Shown: positions 1-7,448 of the stretch, in pieces
Numbering within the stretch: the first letter of the stretch is position 1
How the letters are laid out: each line of letters starts with the position of its first letter
NCBI GenBank assembly: GCA_028288645.1
Contig: JAQBNJ010000099.1
Location: forward strand, 1-12,763
DNA from: Sediminibacterium sp.
GTDB taxonomy: Bacteria; Bacteroidota; Bacteroidia; Chitinophagales; Chitinophagaceae
Reading direction: 5' to 3'
Length of the DNA: 12,763 nucleotides
Notes under the pieces: generated by a model
The model's input: only the letters and a program-made list of their open reading frames with translations
Told to the model about the DNA's origin: nothing
The model's database searches: none
Translations under genes and position numbers: made by a program

Positions 1-991
1 TATTATTTTGCACAATGGCTGTATTACCCAACACAATAATAAATACATCGTCTTTTGGAAACCCTGCCATATTTGAATGAAAGCCAGGAATGCCACCTGT
101 GTGCCAGATATGTGGATGTTGTTCAAACGAATCAATATAGAGCCCATAACCATAGTTTCCTTTGCCCGGCGTAAACATTTTTTGTTTTGAGTTCTCACTC
201 AGAATCGTGTTACTGTATAACGCACGGTCCCATTTGTAGAGATCATCAATAGTGGAGAATAAGGCACCTGAACTAAATGGCCATTCCAATGAAATGAATG
301 ATGCATTCACAGGTTTCCCCTTTACCATATCGTAGCCTTTGGCACGCAGGGGTAAAATAGTATCCCAATGATTCAGGCCGGTAGCAGACATGCCGATCTT
401 ATCGAAGATATTTTTTCTCAGGTAGGTTTCATAAGAGATGCCTGTTATTTTTTCAATAATAAAACCCAACAGAAAAGGCCCTGAATTATCATATTTAAAA
501 TTCGAACCTGGTGAAAAATCATACGGCTTATTATTAAAGAAATTGATCATTGAGTCCCTGCTCCATGTCAGTTTTTCAATTTTATCAAAAGCGGCTAAAC
601 CCGTAAAACTTGGAATGCCGGATGTATGATTCAGCAGCATGTGAATAGTAACGCTGTCTCCTTTATAAAAGGATGGAAAGAATTTACTCAATTTATCATC
701 AAGGCTCAGTTTACCCTGTTCAACCAATTGCAGTATACACGCTGCGGTGAATTGTTTGGTAAGGGAGCCTATTTCAAATTTTGTTTCAGGCGTATTGGGA
801 ATATTCCATTCCCTGTTGGCCATGCCGTATGCTTTTCTAAGCAACACTTTATTTTGTTTCATCACCAATACCGTTCCCGTAAAACCTTTAAACTGGTTTT
901 GCGCGGCCATATATTGATCAAGCAGTTGCGGGTAGTTTTTCTGGGCAGCAACAGCGAAAGGGAAAAGCAAAAAGACAATGTATTTTTTCAT
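1..991 (-). CDS. Beta-lactamase-family serine hydrolase, exported (3' part outside window)
   Basis: The reading frame is open from an ATG at 989-991 down to the left edge, giving about 330 residues with the C-terminus missing. The protein begins with a hydrophobic signal peptide (MKKYIVFLLFPFAVAAQ), so it acts in the periplasm or outside. It shows the class C beta-lactamase / D-Ala-D-Ala-carboxypeptidase fold motifs in order: the nucleophile motif S76-L-T-K79, the second motif Y167-D-N169 and a third motif H297-T-G-G300 in place of KTG. The usual 'LLNHTSGIP' segment lies between the first two. Members of this family include beta-lactamases, esterases, D-aminopeptidases and DD-peptidases, so the substrate is open. 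It is the last visible gene of the minus-strand cluster, 51 bp after the M61 peptidase gene, and is a diverged paralogue of the hydrolase at 6354-7445. The family call is strong; true beta-lactamase activity is not implied. Confidence 0.9.
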   Translation of the reverse strand, partial: MKKYIVFLLFPFAVAAQKNYPQLLDQYMAAQNQFKGFTGTVLVMKQNKVLLRKAYGMANREWNIPNTPETKFEIGSLTKQFTAACILQLVEQGKLSLDDKLSKFFPSFYKGDSVTIHMLLNHTSGIPSFTGLAAFDKIEKLTWSRDSMINFFNNKPYDFSPGSNFKYDNSGPFLLGFIIEKITGISYETYLRKNIFDKIGMSATGLNHWDTILPLRAKGYDMVKGKPVNASFISLEWPFSSGALFSTIDDLYKWDRALYSNTILSENSKQKMFTPGKGNYGYGLYIDSFEQHPHIWHTGGIPGFHSNMAGFPKDDVFIIVLGNTAIVQNN

Positions 992-1042
992 AAAAAAGAT
1001 TTCATCTGGCAATATTAATTTGCAATCCTGGCACGTTTATTT

Positions 1043-2845
1043 TTATTTTTCACCCAACCAATCTTTCAGAATAGACAATTGCAAGGCACCTGGATTGGCT
1101 AAAGGCTTGATGCTGTAGCTTCTTTCTTTTTTAGTAGCTATCGTGATCTCAGCTTCTTTTAAAACGCCGCCTGCTATATAACCGATCCTGATCTTATCAC
1201 CATCTTTTGCACCATTCATTATATCACGAAACAATTTTTCTGATGCATTATTGCCATTTATTTTCAAAATAACGGAACGCTGCCTGATGCCTGCATCCCA
1301 GGCCGGTGATTGCCAGTCTACTGAACTGATGAATATTGAGTCATTCCTGTTCCGGATCGCAATGCCTGACCATGGGCCCGGTACATTGTGGGTTGTAGTG
1401 TCTATTGTGAGACCTGCATATTGCAAATAGGTTGGGTAGTCAACAGGTTTGAGTGTATAGATATAATCAAAAAAATCGGCAAGCGAACTGCCTGCTAACT
1501 TCTCTGCTTCATCACGAAATTCTTTTTCTGTAAACCCGCGCCCTTTTTCTTTATAATATTTCCTGTATAATAACTGCATCAGGTTATCTAATGATTTTTT
1601 GTTTTTTGTTTCATGCCGGATCTTAAAATCAAGCAGTATGCCCAGGGCAGGGCCTTTATCGTAAGGCGAGATCGTTTTATTTACATCATCGCCGGTGCGG
1701 CCAAATGGGCCGTCTTCCCAAGTGGTATAACTTGCGTCGGCTGGTGTTTGAAAATTACGACCGGGTTTGTTCTCGTAGTCCTTAATAGAGTTGGAAAATG
1801 TTTGCAACAGCTCAGTTGCATCAGTAAAACCCGCACGTTTTACAACCAGGTATTCATAGTACACGGTGATCCCTTCCGATAGCCAGAGCATTTTTGTACG
1901 GCTACCTTTATCATAATCAAAAGGCCCGAGTTCTATCGGCCGGATTCGTTTTACATTGTAATGATGAAAGTATTCATGCGCGAGGAAATGATAGATCCGC
2001 ACCATCGATTCCTTTGAACTGTACATCCTGCTTCCTTCAAACGAAACAGAAGCCGAGTTCAAATGCTCAATGCCGCCACCACCGGGGCCGATCGCCAAAA
2101 AACTATAATGATCATACGGAATATCACAAATAATACCCGATGCAGTAGTAACGATCTTTTGCATATCGTTCATAAAACGGTTCTTGTCGAACTCGCCGGG
2201 TTTGTATGCAATAAAATAATGCGGGATATTATTTACCGTGAACGAAGGAAACGACTCTAATTTACCCATCAGGATAGGGCTATCGTATAATACGTCATAA
2301 TCGGGCGCGATAAATGAATTGAGATCACCCTTTACATTTTCAAGCCCCGTCGCCACCATTGTCCAGCCCGCATAAGGAATCACCGTAACGGTTACAGGGT
2401 GTTTCAACAGATCTGCAGGATACACAAAAACACCAGCCGGTGAAATATAACCTCTTTCAGCATCTACATAATTAGCGGCTACAAAGGCTCTTGGTGCTCT
2501 TACATCATAATCAAGAACGATGGTACTGTTACTCTTGCTTTGTACTTTCCAACTGTTGGCGGATACCTTGTTCCACACCAATGTATCACCTGCGGAACCT
2601 GTTGCATGAAATCCGGACACATTCTCTGCATAATGCAATAACTGGTAATAGCCCGGTGTCCATTCTGATAATTTAAATTCTACTTCTTCTTTGTTCAGAC
2701 CTTTGCCAACAAAATGAATATGATATAAGTGCGATGCAGCATCTTTAACAGAAACGATAAATGATAAGTCGACATTTTTTTGTGCATAGGCGTTGCCTGT
2801 GCCTGCTGCAATAATCATTATTGCATAGCATACTAATTTTCTCAT
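1043..2845 (-). CDS. M61 family metallopeptidase (glycyl aminopeptidase-like) with PDZ domain
   Basis: This 600-residue exported protein starts with a signal peptide ending near AYAQ (residue 22). The zinc-binding motif H290-E-Y-F-H294 is followed by the 'NVKRIRP' segment typical of family M61, and the third zinc ligand is probably E324 in WLSEG. The M61 signature G-G-G-I-E-H-L sits at about 256-262. An N-terminal beta-rich domain covers roughly residues 25-180. A PDZ-like domain at about 485-575 (containing 'SPAWDAGI' and 'ILKING') ends the chain, which is the usual M61 architecture at the usual length of around 600. Characterised M61 enzymes are aminopeptidases that prefer N-terminal Gly or Ala; preference here is inferred only from family. 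The gene starts 24 bp after the acylase gene stops and lies 51 bp before the serine hydrolase gene, so it is probably co-transcribed with both. Confidence 0.93.
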   Translation of the reverse strand: MRKLVCYAIMIIAAGTGNAYAQKNVDLSFIVSVKDAASHLYHIHFVGKGLNKEEVEFKLSEWTPGYYQLLHYAENVSGFHATGSAGDTLVWNKVSANSWKVQSKSNSTIVLDYDVRAPRAFVAANYVDAERGYISPAGVFVYPADLLKHPVTVTVIPYAGWTMVATGLENVKGDLNSFIAPDYDVLYDSPILMGKLESFPSFTVNNIPHYFIAYKPGEFDKNRFMNDMQKIVTTASGIICDIPYDHYSFLAIGPGGGGIEHLNSASVSFEGSRMYSSKESMVRIYHFLAHEYFHHYNVKRIRPIELGPFDYDKGSRTKMLWLSEGITVYYEYLVVKRAGFTDATELLQTFSNSIKDYENKPGRNFQTPADASYTTWEDGPFGRTGDDVNKTISPYDKGPALGILLDFKIRHETKNKKSLDNLMQLLYRKYYKEKGRGFTEKEFRDEAEKLAGSSLADFFDYIYTLKPVDYPTYLQYAGLTIDTTTHNVPGPWSGIAIRNRNDSIFISSVDWQSPAWDAGIRQRSVILKINGNNASEKLFRDIMNGAKDGDKIRIGYIAGGVLKEAEITIATKKERSYSIKPLANPGALQLSILKDWLGEK

Positions 2846-2869
2846 CTCAGTATATTTAAAGAGTGTCTA

Positions 2870-5053
2870 CTACTCTCCCGGGTGATAGGTCTTTTCAGCT
2901 TTCTTCACTACATCCTCTTTATAGAACAAAATATCTTTGAATTTTCCTTTGGTGTACATCTCGGCCTGGTCGCCGAAATGTTTTGAATTGATATCACCAC
3001 TCTCTCCTCCGGCTAACAATGATTTCGCTTTGATCTTTTTGCCGAACTCAATCGCGCAGATAAAACTATTGCCGTTATACCCGTATCTTAAATTAGTGCC
3101 TTGGTAACTCCTCGCAACAAATGAAGGCAAACAACCCCAGGTGGATGCGGCAAAACCACAAGCGATACTCGGTTGCGCATCATCAAATTTTTCTGTAAGG
3201 TTACCTGTTAATCTTTGGTAACGGTTGATATCGCCAAAAGGTTTTTGCCAGGTGCCGAATTTTTTGGTAAGATCATCTATGGCTGATGATAGTGGCTTTA
3301 ATAAGTTATCAGCTGTTGCTGTTGCGGCAAAATATTTTGTTTTATCAACCTGGTCAGCATTCTCTCCTGCTCCCGTCCCTCTTAAAATAGTTGGCCATAT
3401 TTTTTGCGCCCATTCAATAGCAACAGTAGTGGCCACAGATGTTTCGGAAGAGTTTCTATTCCAGTCTGCTAATAATTTTACCGCGGCAGACAATGATTGA
3501 TAAGCAGGGTTTGTTTTTTGTTCCTCATATGCTTTTAGTAAAGCAGGGAGCAACACATCGAACGCTGCAAGATGTGTATCATAGCCGGATGCGATCACTT
3601 TGTCAATGGTATATTGATTATTACTGCTCAATATTTTTGCAGCATTAATCCCCCTGAAATTTTCTCCGGCAGGAGCCATATACACAGGGAAATTTTCTTT
3701 TTTCGGACTGCTGATGCCTGATACGGTAAAAGGCGTAGAGTTACAATTCTGTATCCAGCCGCTGGAAGGATTGTGTACCTGTATCAGTTCATCCAAACTA
3801 TGTAGCCCGTTCCATTCAGTGGCGCTTGTTGTGCCATCCACTGATTTTGCCCAGTTGAATTTTGCATCACGTTTCGGCATAAAGTTTCCGTGCCAGTAAG
3901 AAATGTTCCCTTTATCATCTGCATACACAGTATTATTGGATGTATTTGCCAGCAGCTCCATACTCTTTTTAAAATCGTCGAAGCCTTTTGCTTTGGTACG
4001 CTGCCAGGATTGGATCAAACCCTTAATGTTCCTGTTATTGGAACGCACGCTGATCCATTTGCCGTTTCTTTTCGCCATTACAGGGCCGTGATGTGTGTAA
4101 TAGGTAGTAATATTTTTGGTTAAGAGTGCGCTATTAGCCAGGTACCTGATAGAAATCTGTTTTTGTGTAACAGGTTTTGTTGCGTGATCATACTCGTATA
4201 CAAAACCATTGTCCTTTTTTGTTACATTCTCGATATACGAATCAGCCACGTCACTGTAACTGGATGTGTGCATCCACCCGCAGTGTTCATTAAACCCCTG
4301 GTAGATAAAGAACTGTCCCCAGGTAACGGCGCCGTATGCATGAAGCCCCTCTTCACTTTCAACAGCTACTTCGGGACGGAAATAAAAAGTTACATGCGGG
4401 TTGATATACAAAATAGAATTGCCCGATGCCGTTTTAGAAGGAGCGATCGCAAAACCATTGGAACCGCCGGGTAATGGATCCACTTCTTTTAGTTTGACAG
4501 CCGCGGTAACCGACGCTTCACCCGAATAAAAATTTCTTAATTCATTAACAGTAACATCTCCAACATCAATGGCGCCGATGCTTCCATCGGTCCACAACAA
4601 TGTATACCATGGTTTGAAGCGTGTAAGCAAAGCAGGTTTTACATTGGGATGTTTATAGAGATAATAGTTGATGGCATCTGCATACGCGTTCATTAATTGT
4701 TTTAGCCATGCAGGACTTTCCTGGTAGTCTTTTACTGCGTCAGATGAATCGATCAGCATACGGATGAGGAGATCATTGTAAATGTCTTTTTCACCATTCA
4801 CTTCTGCGAGCCTTCCCAGTTTTTCAATGTAGTTCATCTCCACACGTTTGAAATCATCTTCGCACTGCGCATACAATAGACCGAATACGGCATCAGCATC
4901 CGATTTGCCATATACATGCGGAATGCCCCAGTTATCGCGGATGATGGTTACGCGTTTTGCCTGTGCTTCCCATTCAGCAGTTTCAGTTTTAGTAAAAGGT
5001 TGTGCGAATAATTGTATAGGAAATATCGCGCAGAGAAAGAGTATTATTTTCAT
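2870..5053 (-). CDS. Penicillin acylase / acyl-homoserine-lactone acylase family Ntn-hydrolase
   Basis: This is a 727-residue exported precursor of the penicillin amidase family (peptidase family S45), which hydrolyses amide bonds between an acyl chain and an amine. A signal peptide ends near LFAQ (residue 18). The N-terminal 'RDNWGIPHVYG' (39-49) is typical of the alpha chain. The autocatalytic cleavage site and nucleophile is G-G-S198-N, which would leave a beta chain of 530 residues. Counting S198 as beta-1, the NPH motif gives His at beta-23 (H220), the residue found in acyl-homoserine-lactone and aculeacin acylases, whereas penicillin G acylase has Gln there. N438 in N-C-N-S-T-P falls at beta-241, the position of the oxyanion Asn in penicillin G acylase. 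HHGPV (321-325) and the C-terminal 'SGDINS..FGDQ' segment are also conserved. The match suggests a long-chain or peptide-type acylase, but substrate is inference. It lies 125 bp downstream of the dipeptidase gene, separated by a hairpin. Confidence 0.93.
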   Translation of the reverse strand: MKIILFLCAIFPIQLFAQPFTKTETAEWEAQAKRVTIIRDNWGIPHVYGKSDADAVFGLLYAQCEDDFKRVEMNYIEKLGRLAEVNGEKDIYNDLLIRMLIDSSDAVKDYQESPAWLKQLMNAYADAINYYLYKHPNVKPALLTRFKPWYTLLWTDGSIGAIDVGDVTVNELRNFYSGEASVTAAVKLKEVDPLPGGSNGFAIAPSKTASGNSILYINPHVTFYFRPEVAVESEEGLHAYGAVTWGQFFIYQGFNEHCGWMHTSSYSDVADSYIENVTKKDNGFVYEYDHATKPVTQKQISIRYLANSALLTKNITTYYTHHGPVMAKRNGKWISVRSNNRNIKGLIQSWQRTKAKGFDDFKKSMELLANTSNNTVYADDKGNISYWHGNFMPKRDAKFNWAKSVDGTTSATEWNGLHSLDELIQVHNPSSGWIQNCNSTPFTVSGISSPKKENFPVYMAPAGENFRGINAAKILSSNNQYTIDKVIASGYDTHLAAFDVLLPALLKAYEEQKTNPAYQSLSAAVKLLADWNRNSSETSVATTVAIEWAQKIWPTILRGTGAGENADQVDKTKYFAATATADNLLKPLSSAIDDLTKKFGTWQKPFGDINRYQRLTGNLTEKFDDAQPSIACGFAASTWGCLPSFVARSYQGTNLRYGYNGNSFICAIEFGKKIKAKSLLAGGESGDINSKHFGDQAEMYTKGKFKDILFYKEDVVKKAEKTYHPGE

Positions 5054-5094
5054 AAAACCTGATTATCTTTTTTGACTCTATTTTTTTCGATAAA

Positions 5095-5158
5095 AGAAGA
5101 ACGAAGAAAAAAAGAATTGCCGAACGTCGTAGTCTCTTTTTTTCTTCGTTTTTCTTCT
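5095..5158. repeat. Long purine/pyrimidine inverted repeat (hairpin) in the dipeptidase-acylase gap
   Basis: Arm 5100-5115 (aacgaagaaaaaaaga) is the exact reverse complement of arm 5135-5150, giving a 16-bp perfect stem around a 19-nt loop. Five more pairs (5095-5099 with 5154-5158) extend it after a 3-nt bulge. One arm is almost all purine and the other almost all pyrimidine. It fills most of the only sizeable gap inside the hydrolase cluster. In the minus-strand transcript the stem is followed by only four U residues before mixed sequence, so a classic intrinsic terminator is possible but not clear. A processing, stability or partial-termination element that separates upstream from downstream expression is equally plausible. 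Confidence 0.6.
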
Positions 5159-5178
5159 ATTGAATTTTTGCACATTGA

Positions 5179-6348
5179 CTATTTCGCATTCGCTTTGAGT
5201 ACGCGTAATATATTCCCGCCCATGATCTTTCCAATATCTCTTTTACTATATCCCCTTTCCAGTAAAGCTTTCGTGATCAACGGGTAACTCGTTACATCAT
5301 CCAGTTGCTGCGGCGAGGAATTGATGCCATCAAAATCAGAACCCAACCCTACATGATCCACTCCTGCCAGTTTTACAATATAATCCAGATGATCAAGTAA
5401 CATGCTCAACGGTGGCCTTGCCGCCTGTACTTCAGATGCATATTTTTCCGAGATCATCGTTAACGCATATTCTGCCTGCACGCCTGATTGCTTTAATGAA
5501 TCCAGTTCTTTTTTATGTGCGCGTGCAAACTGCGTTTCTTTATTCTTATTGGTGCTGTCAACAAAACCCGAATAAAAATTAAGGTCTATCACGCCGCCAT
5601 TTTTTCCTACTGCTATAATTTGTTCATCTTTCAAATTCCGGAAGATGGGGCATAAGGTCCATGCGTTGCTATGTGAAGCGATCACGGGTTTAGTTGTAGT
5701 GTTGATCGCATCCCAGAAAGTTTGCTCACCCACATGCGAAACATCTACGATCATACCCAGTTCATTCATTCGCTTTACTACCTGTTTGCCAAAATCAGTT
5801 AAGCCCTTGTGTGTTTTAGCGAGACTGTCTTTTTTGGTTGTTTCATCCAATGCAGATGTGGCCCATGAAGTGGAGTTGTTCCAGGTAAGTGTCATATAAC
5901 GCGTACCTCTTGCGTATAATTTATCAAGGTTGTCAAGATTGTCTTCTATCATATGTCCGCCTTCCACTCCGAACATCGCAGCGAGTTTTTGATCTTTGAT
6001 CGCACGTTTTAATTCGCGTTGGTTTCTTACTAACGCTATCTTACCGCGATTGCGGCTAACTACTGCATCCAATGTATCCATCTGACGGTTAGCATAGGTA
6101 TATGGATTTTCTTTTTTCCCATCGCACCAAACAGAAAAGATCTGTACATCCACACCACCCTCTTTAAACCGGTTGAGATCAGAATGCGTTTTTCCTTTCA
6201 GGTCATTATCCATGCTTACTTTCTTTTCAAAACACGCTGTAAGGATATCATTGTGCGAATCGACCACGATGGCATTAGCGTGGATCTTTTGAACATCCTG
6301 TGCATGAATACAAAGGGGCACGAATAAAAAAAACAGGTTTTTCAGCAT
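5179..6348 (-). CDS. Membrane dipeptidase, family M19 (renal dipeptidase-like)
   Basis: This 389-residue exported zinc dipeptidase has a short signal peptide ending near CIHAQ (residue 17). The M19 metal ligands are all visible: H32 and D34 in DSHND, bridging E129 in GVEGG, H205 in VDVSH and H226 in IASHS. The conserved acidic residue D338 lies in GLGSDFDG, and R237-N-L-K-D matches the substrate-binding arginine region. Length is normal for bacterial M19 enzymes. The family cleaves dipeptides, accepts a D-residue at the C-terminal position and, in the mammalian enzyme, also opens carbapenem rings. No lipobox Cys is present, so despite the family name it is probably a soluble periplasmic protein. 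The gene begins 5 bp after the serine hydrolase gene at 6354-7445 stops, which strongly suggests co-transcription. It could feed on dipeptides released by its exported neighbours. Confidence 0.95.
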   Translation of the reverse strand: MLKNLFFLFVPLCIHAQDVQKIHANAIVVDSHNDILTACFEKKVSMDNDLKGKTHSDLNRFKEGGVDVQIFSVWCDGKKENPYTYANRQMDTLDAVVSRNRGKIALVRNQRELKRAIKDQKLAAMFGVEGGHMIEDNLDNLDKLYARGTRYMTLTWNNSTSWATSALDETTKKDSLAKTHKGLTDFGKQVVKRMNELGMIVDVSHVGEQTFWDAINTTTKPVIASHSNAWTLCPIFRNLKDEQIIAVGKNGGVIDLNFYSGFVDSTNKNKETQFARAHKKELDSLKQSGVQAEYALTMISEKYASEVQAARPPLSMLLDHLDYIVKLAGVDHVGLGSDFDGINSSPQQLDDVTSYPLITKALLERGYSKRDIGKIMGGNILRVLKANAK

Positions 6349-6353
6349 ATTGG

Positions 6354-7445
6354 TTATTGTTTGATGATGATACGTTCTATTTCTTTTATCGTATCGAGTG
6401 ACTTGTCAGATGCACTATTGCAAAGTATGATCAATGTATTTTTCTGATCTATATATCTAACGATCGCAGTTTGAAATCCGGGATTGTCTCCATTGTGCCA
6501 TACGATCTTTCCTACGCGGCTGTTAGGAATAAGTAACCAGCCAAATCCATAATTCGCCATTTTGCCATTGAGCAAATGCATTGGTTGAAAGGCCTCCTCT
6601 AAAGTGCTTTTCGCGACAAGTTGGGACGTATATAGAGCCTTATCCCATAGTAAAAGGTCTTCAGCGGTAGAACTGATGTTTCCGGGTCCACGTCTATTGC
6701 CGAGCCAGTAAACATAATTCGAGGAAGGAAATGCATCTGCTCTTTCATACCGGCTTGTTGAAGTATTATAAATATACCCGGTTGCAAAATTTTCAACCTT
6801 GTCTTTTTCTTCCTTGTTTCTTATGGCAGTATGTGTCATTTGCAGCGGTTGAAAAATATTTTCCATACACAAGCTTGCAAAATCTTTTCCTGTAATTTTC
6901 TCTGCAATACTCGCTAACATTACATATCCGGTATTGCTGTATTCATATTTTTCTCCCGGTTCAGCCAGTTTCGGCGGTTTATATTGATTGAGATAGGATA
7001 GGATTTCGGCATTGCCTGCCACTTTTGTTTTATCCCAATATTGACTCATTACATTCATATAATTGGGCAAGCCGCTTGTATGTGTTAACAAATGCCTGAT
7101 GGTAATTCCTTTGTATGGAATATCAAGATACTTTTCTATAAGGTCGTCATATTGTAATAATTTTTTTTCTTTCAATATCATAATCACCATAGCGGTGAAT
7201 TGTTTGCTTACGGATGCCAATTCGAAGATATCAGTGGTTTGTAAAAGTGTTTTTGACGTTAAGTCACGATAGCCAAAAGCTTTTTCATATTTTATTTTTC
7301 CTTTTTCAGCGATCAACACCACTGCACTGAATTGATCATTTACTGCATGCGACTGTAAAACAGAATCTATCGTTTGATAGTCTATTTTCTGTGCATGAAT
7401 ATAGGATGCACATGGAAACAGTAAAAGCAAAATGTATTTTCTCAT
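6354..7445 (-). CDS. Beta-lactamase-family serine hydrolase, exported
   Basis: This is a complete 363-residue protein with a signal peptide (MRKYILLLLFPCASYIHAQ). The class C beta-lactamase fold motifs are present: S78-V-S-K81 (nucleophile Ser and general base Lys), Y169-S-N171, the 'HLLTHTSGLP' segment at about 118-127, and H317-N-G319 in the place of KTG. The H-N-G form occurs widely in D-aminopeptidase- and esterase-like members of the family and does not argue for beta-lactam resistance. The protein stops soon after the last beta strand and has no added C-terminal domain. The gene starts 3 bp after the N-acyl-D-amino-acid deacylase gene ends and stops 5 bp before the dipeptidase start. 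A D-aminopeptidase or DD-peptidase role would fit both neighbours, but this is inference from context. Confidence 0.93.
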   Translation of the reverse strand: MRKYILLLLFPCASYIHAQKIDYQTIDSVLQSHAVNDQFSAVVLIAEKGKIKYEKAFGYRDLTSKTLLQTTDIFELASVSKQFTAMVIMILKEKKLLQYDDLIEKYLDIPYKGITIRHLLTHTSGLPNYMNVMSQYWDKTKVAGNAEILSYLNQYKPPKLAEPGEKYEYSNTGYVMLASIAEKITGKDFASLCMENIFQPLQMTHTAIRNKEEKDKVENFATGYIYNTSTSRYERADAFPSSNYVYWLGNRRGPGNISSTAEDLLLWDKALYTSQLVAKSTLEEAFQPMHLLNGKMANYGFGWLLIPNSRVGKIVWHNGDNPGFQTAIVRYIDQKNTLIILCNSASDKSLDTIKEIERIIIKQ

Positions 7446-7448
7446 AGG

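Noticed and set aside
1..991. Reading the beta-lactamase-fold genes as antibiotic resistance genes.
   Set aside because: The fold is shared with many peptidases and esterases, the KTG motif is replaced, and the context points to peptide or amide metabolism.
626..1018. A 130-residue open frame on the plus strand, and a 63-residue one at 438-629.
   Set aside because: Both are antisense to the left-edge serine hydrolase, whose motifs S-x-x-K, Y-D-N and H-T-G-G are all in the minus-strand frame.
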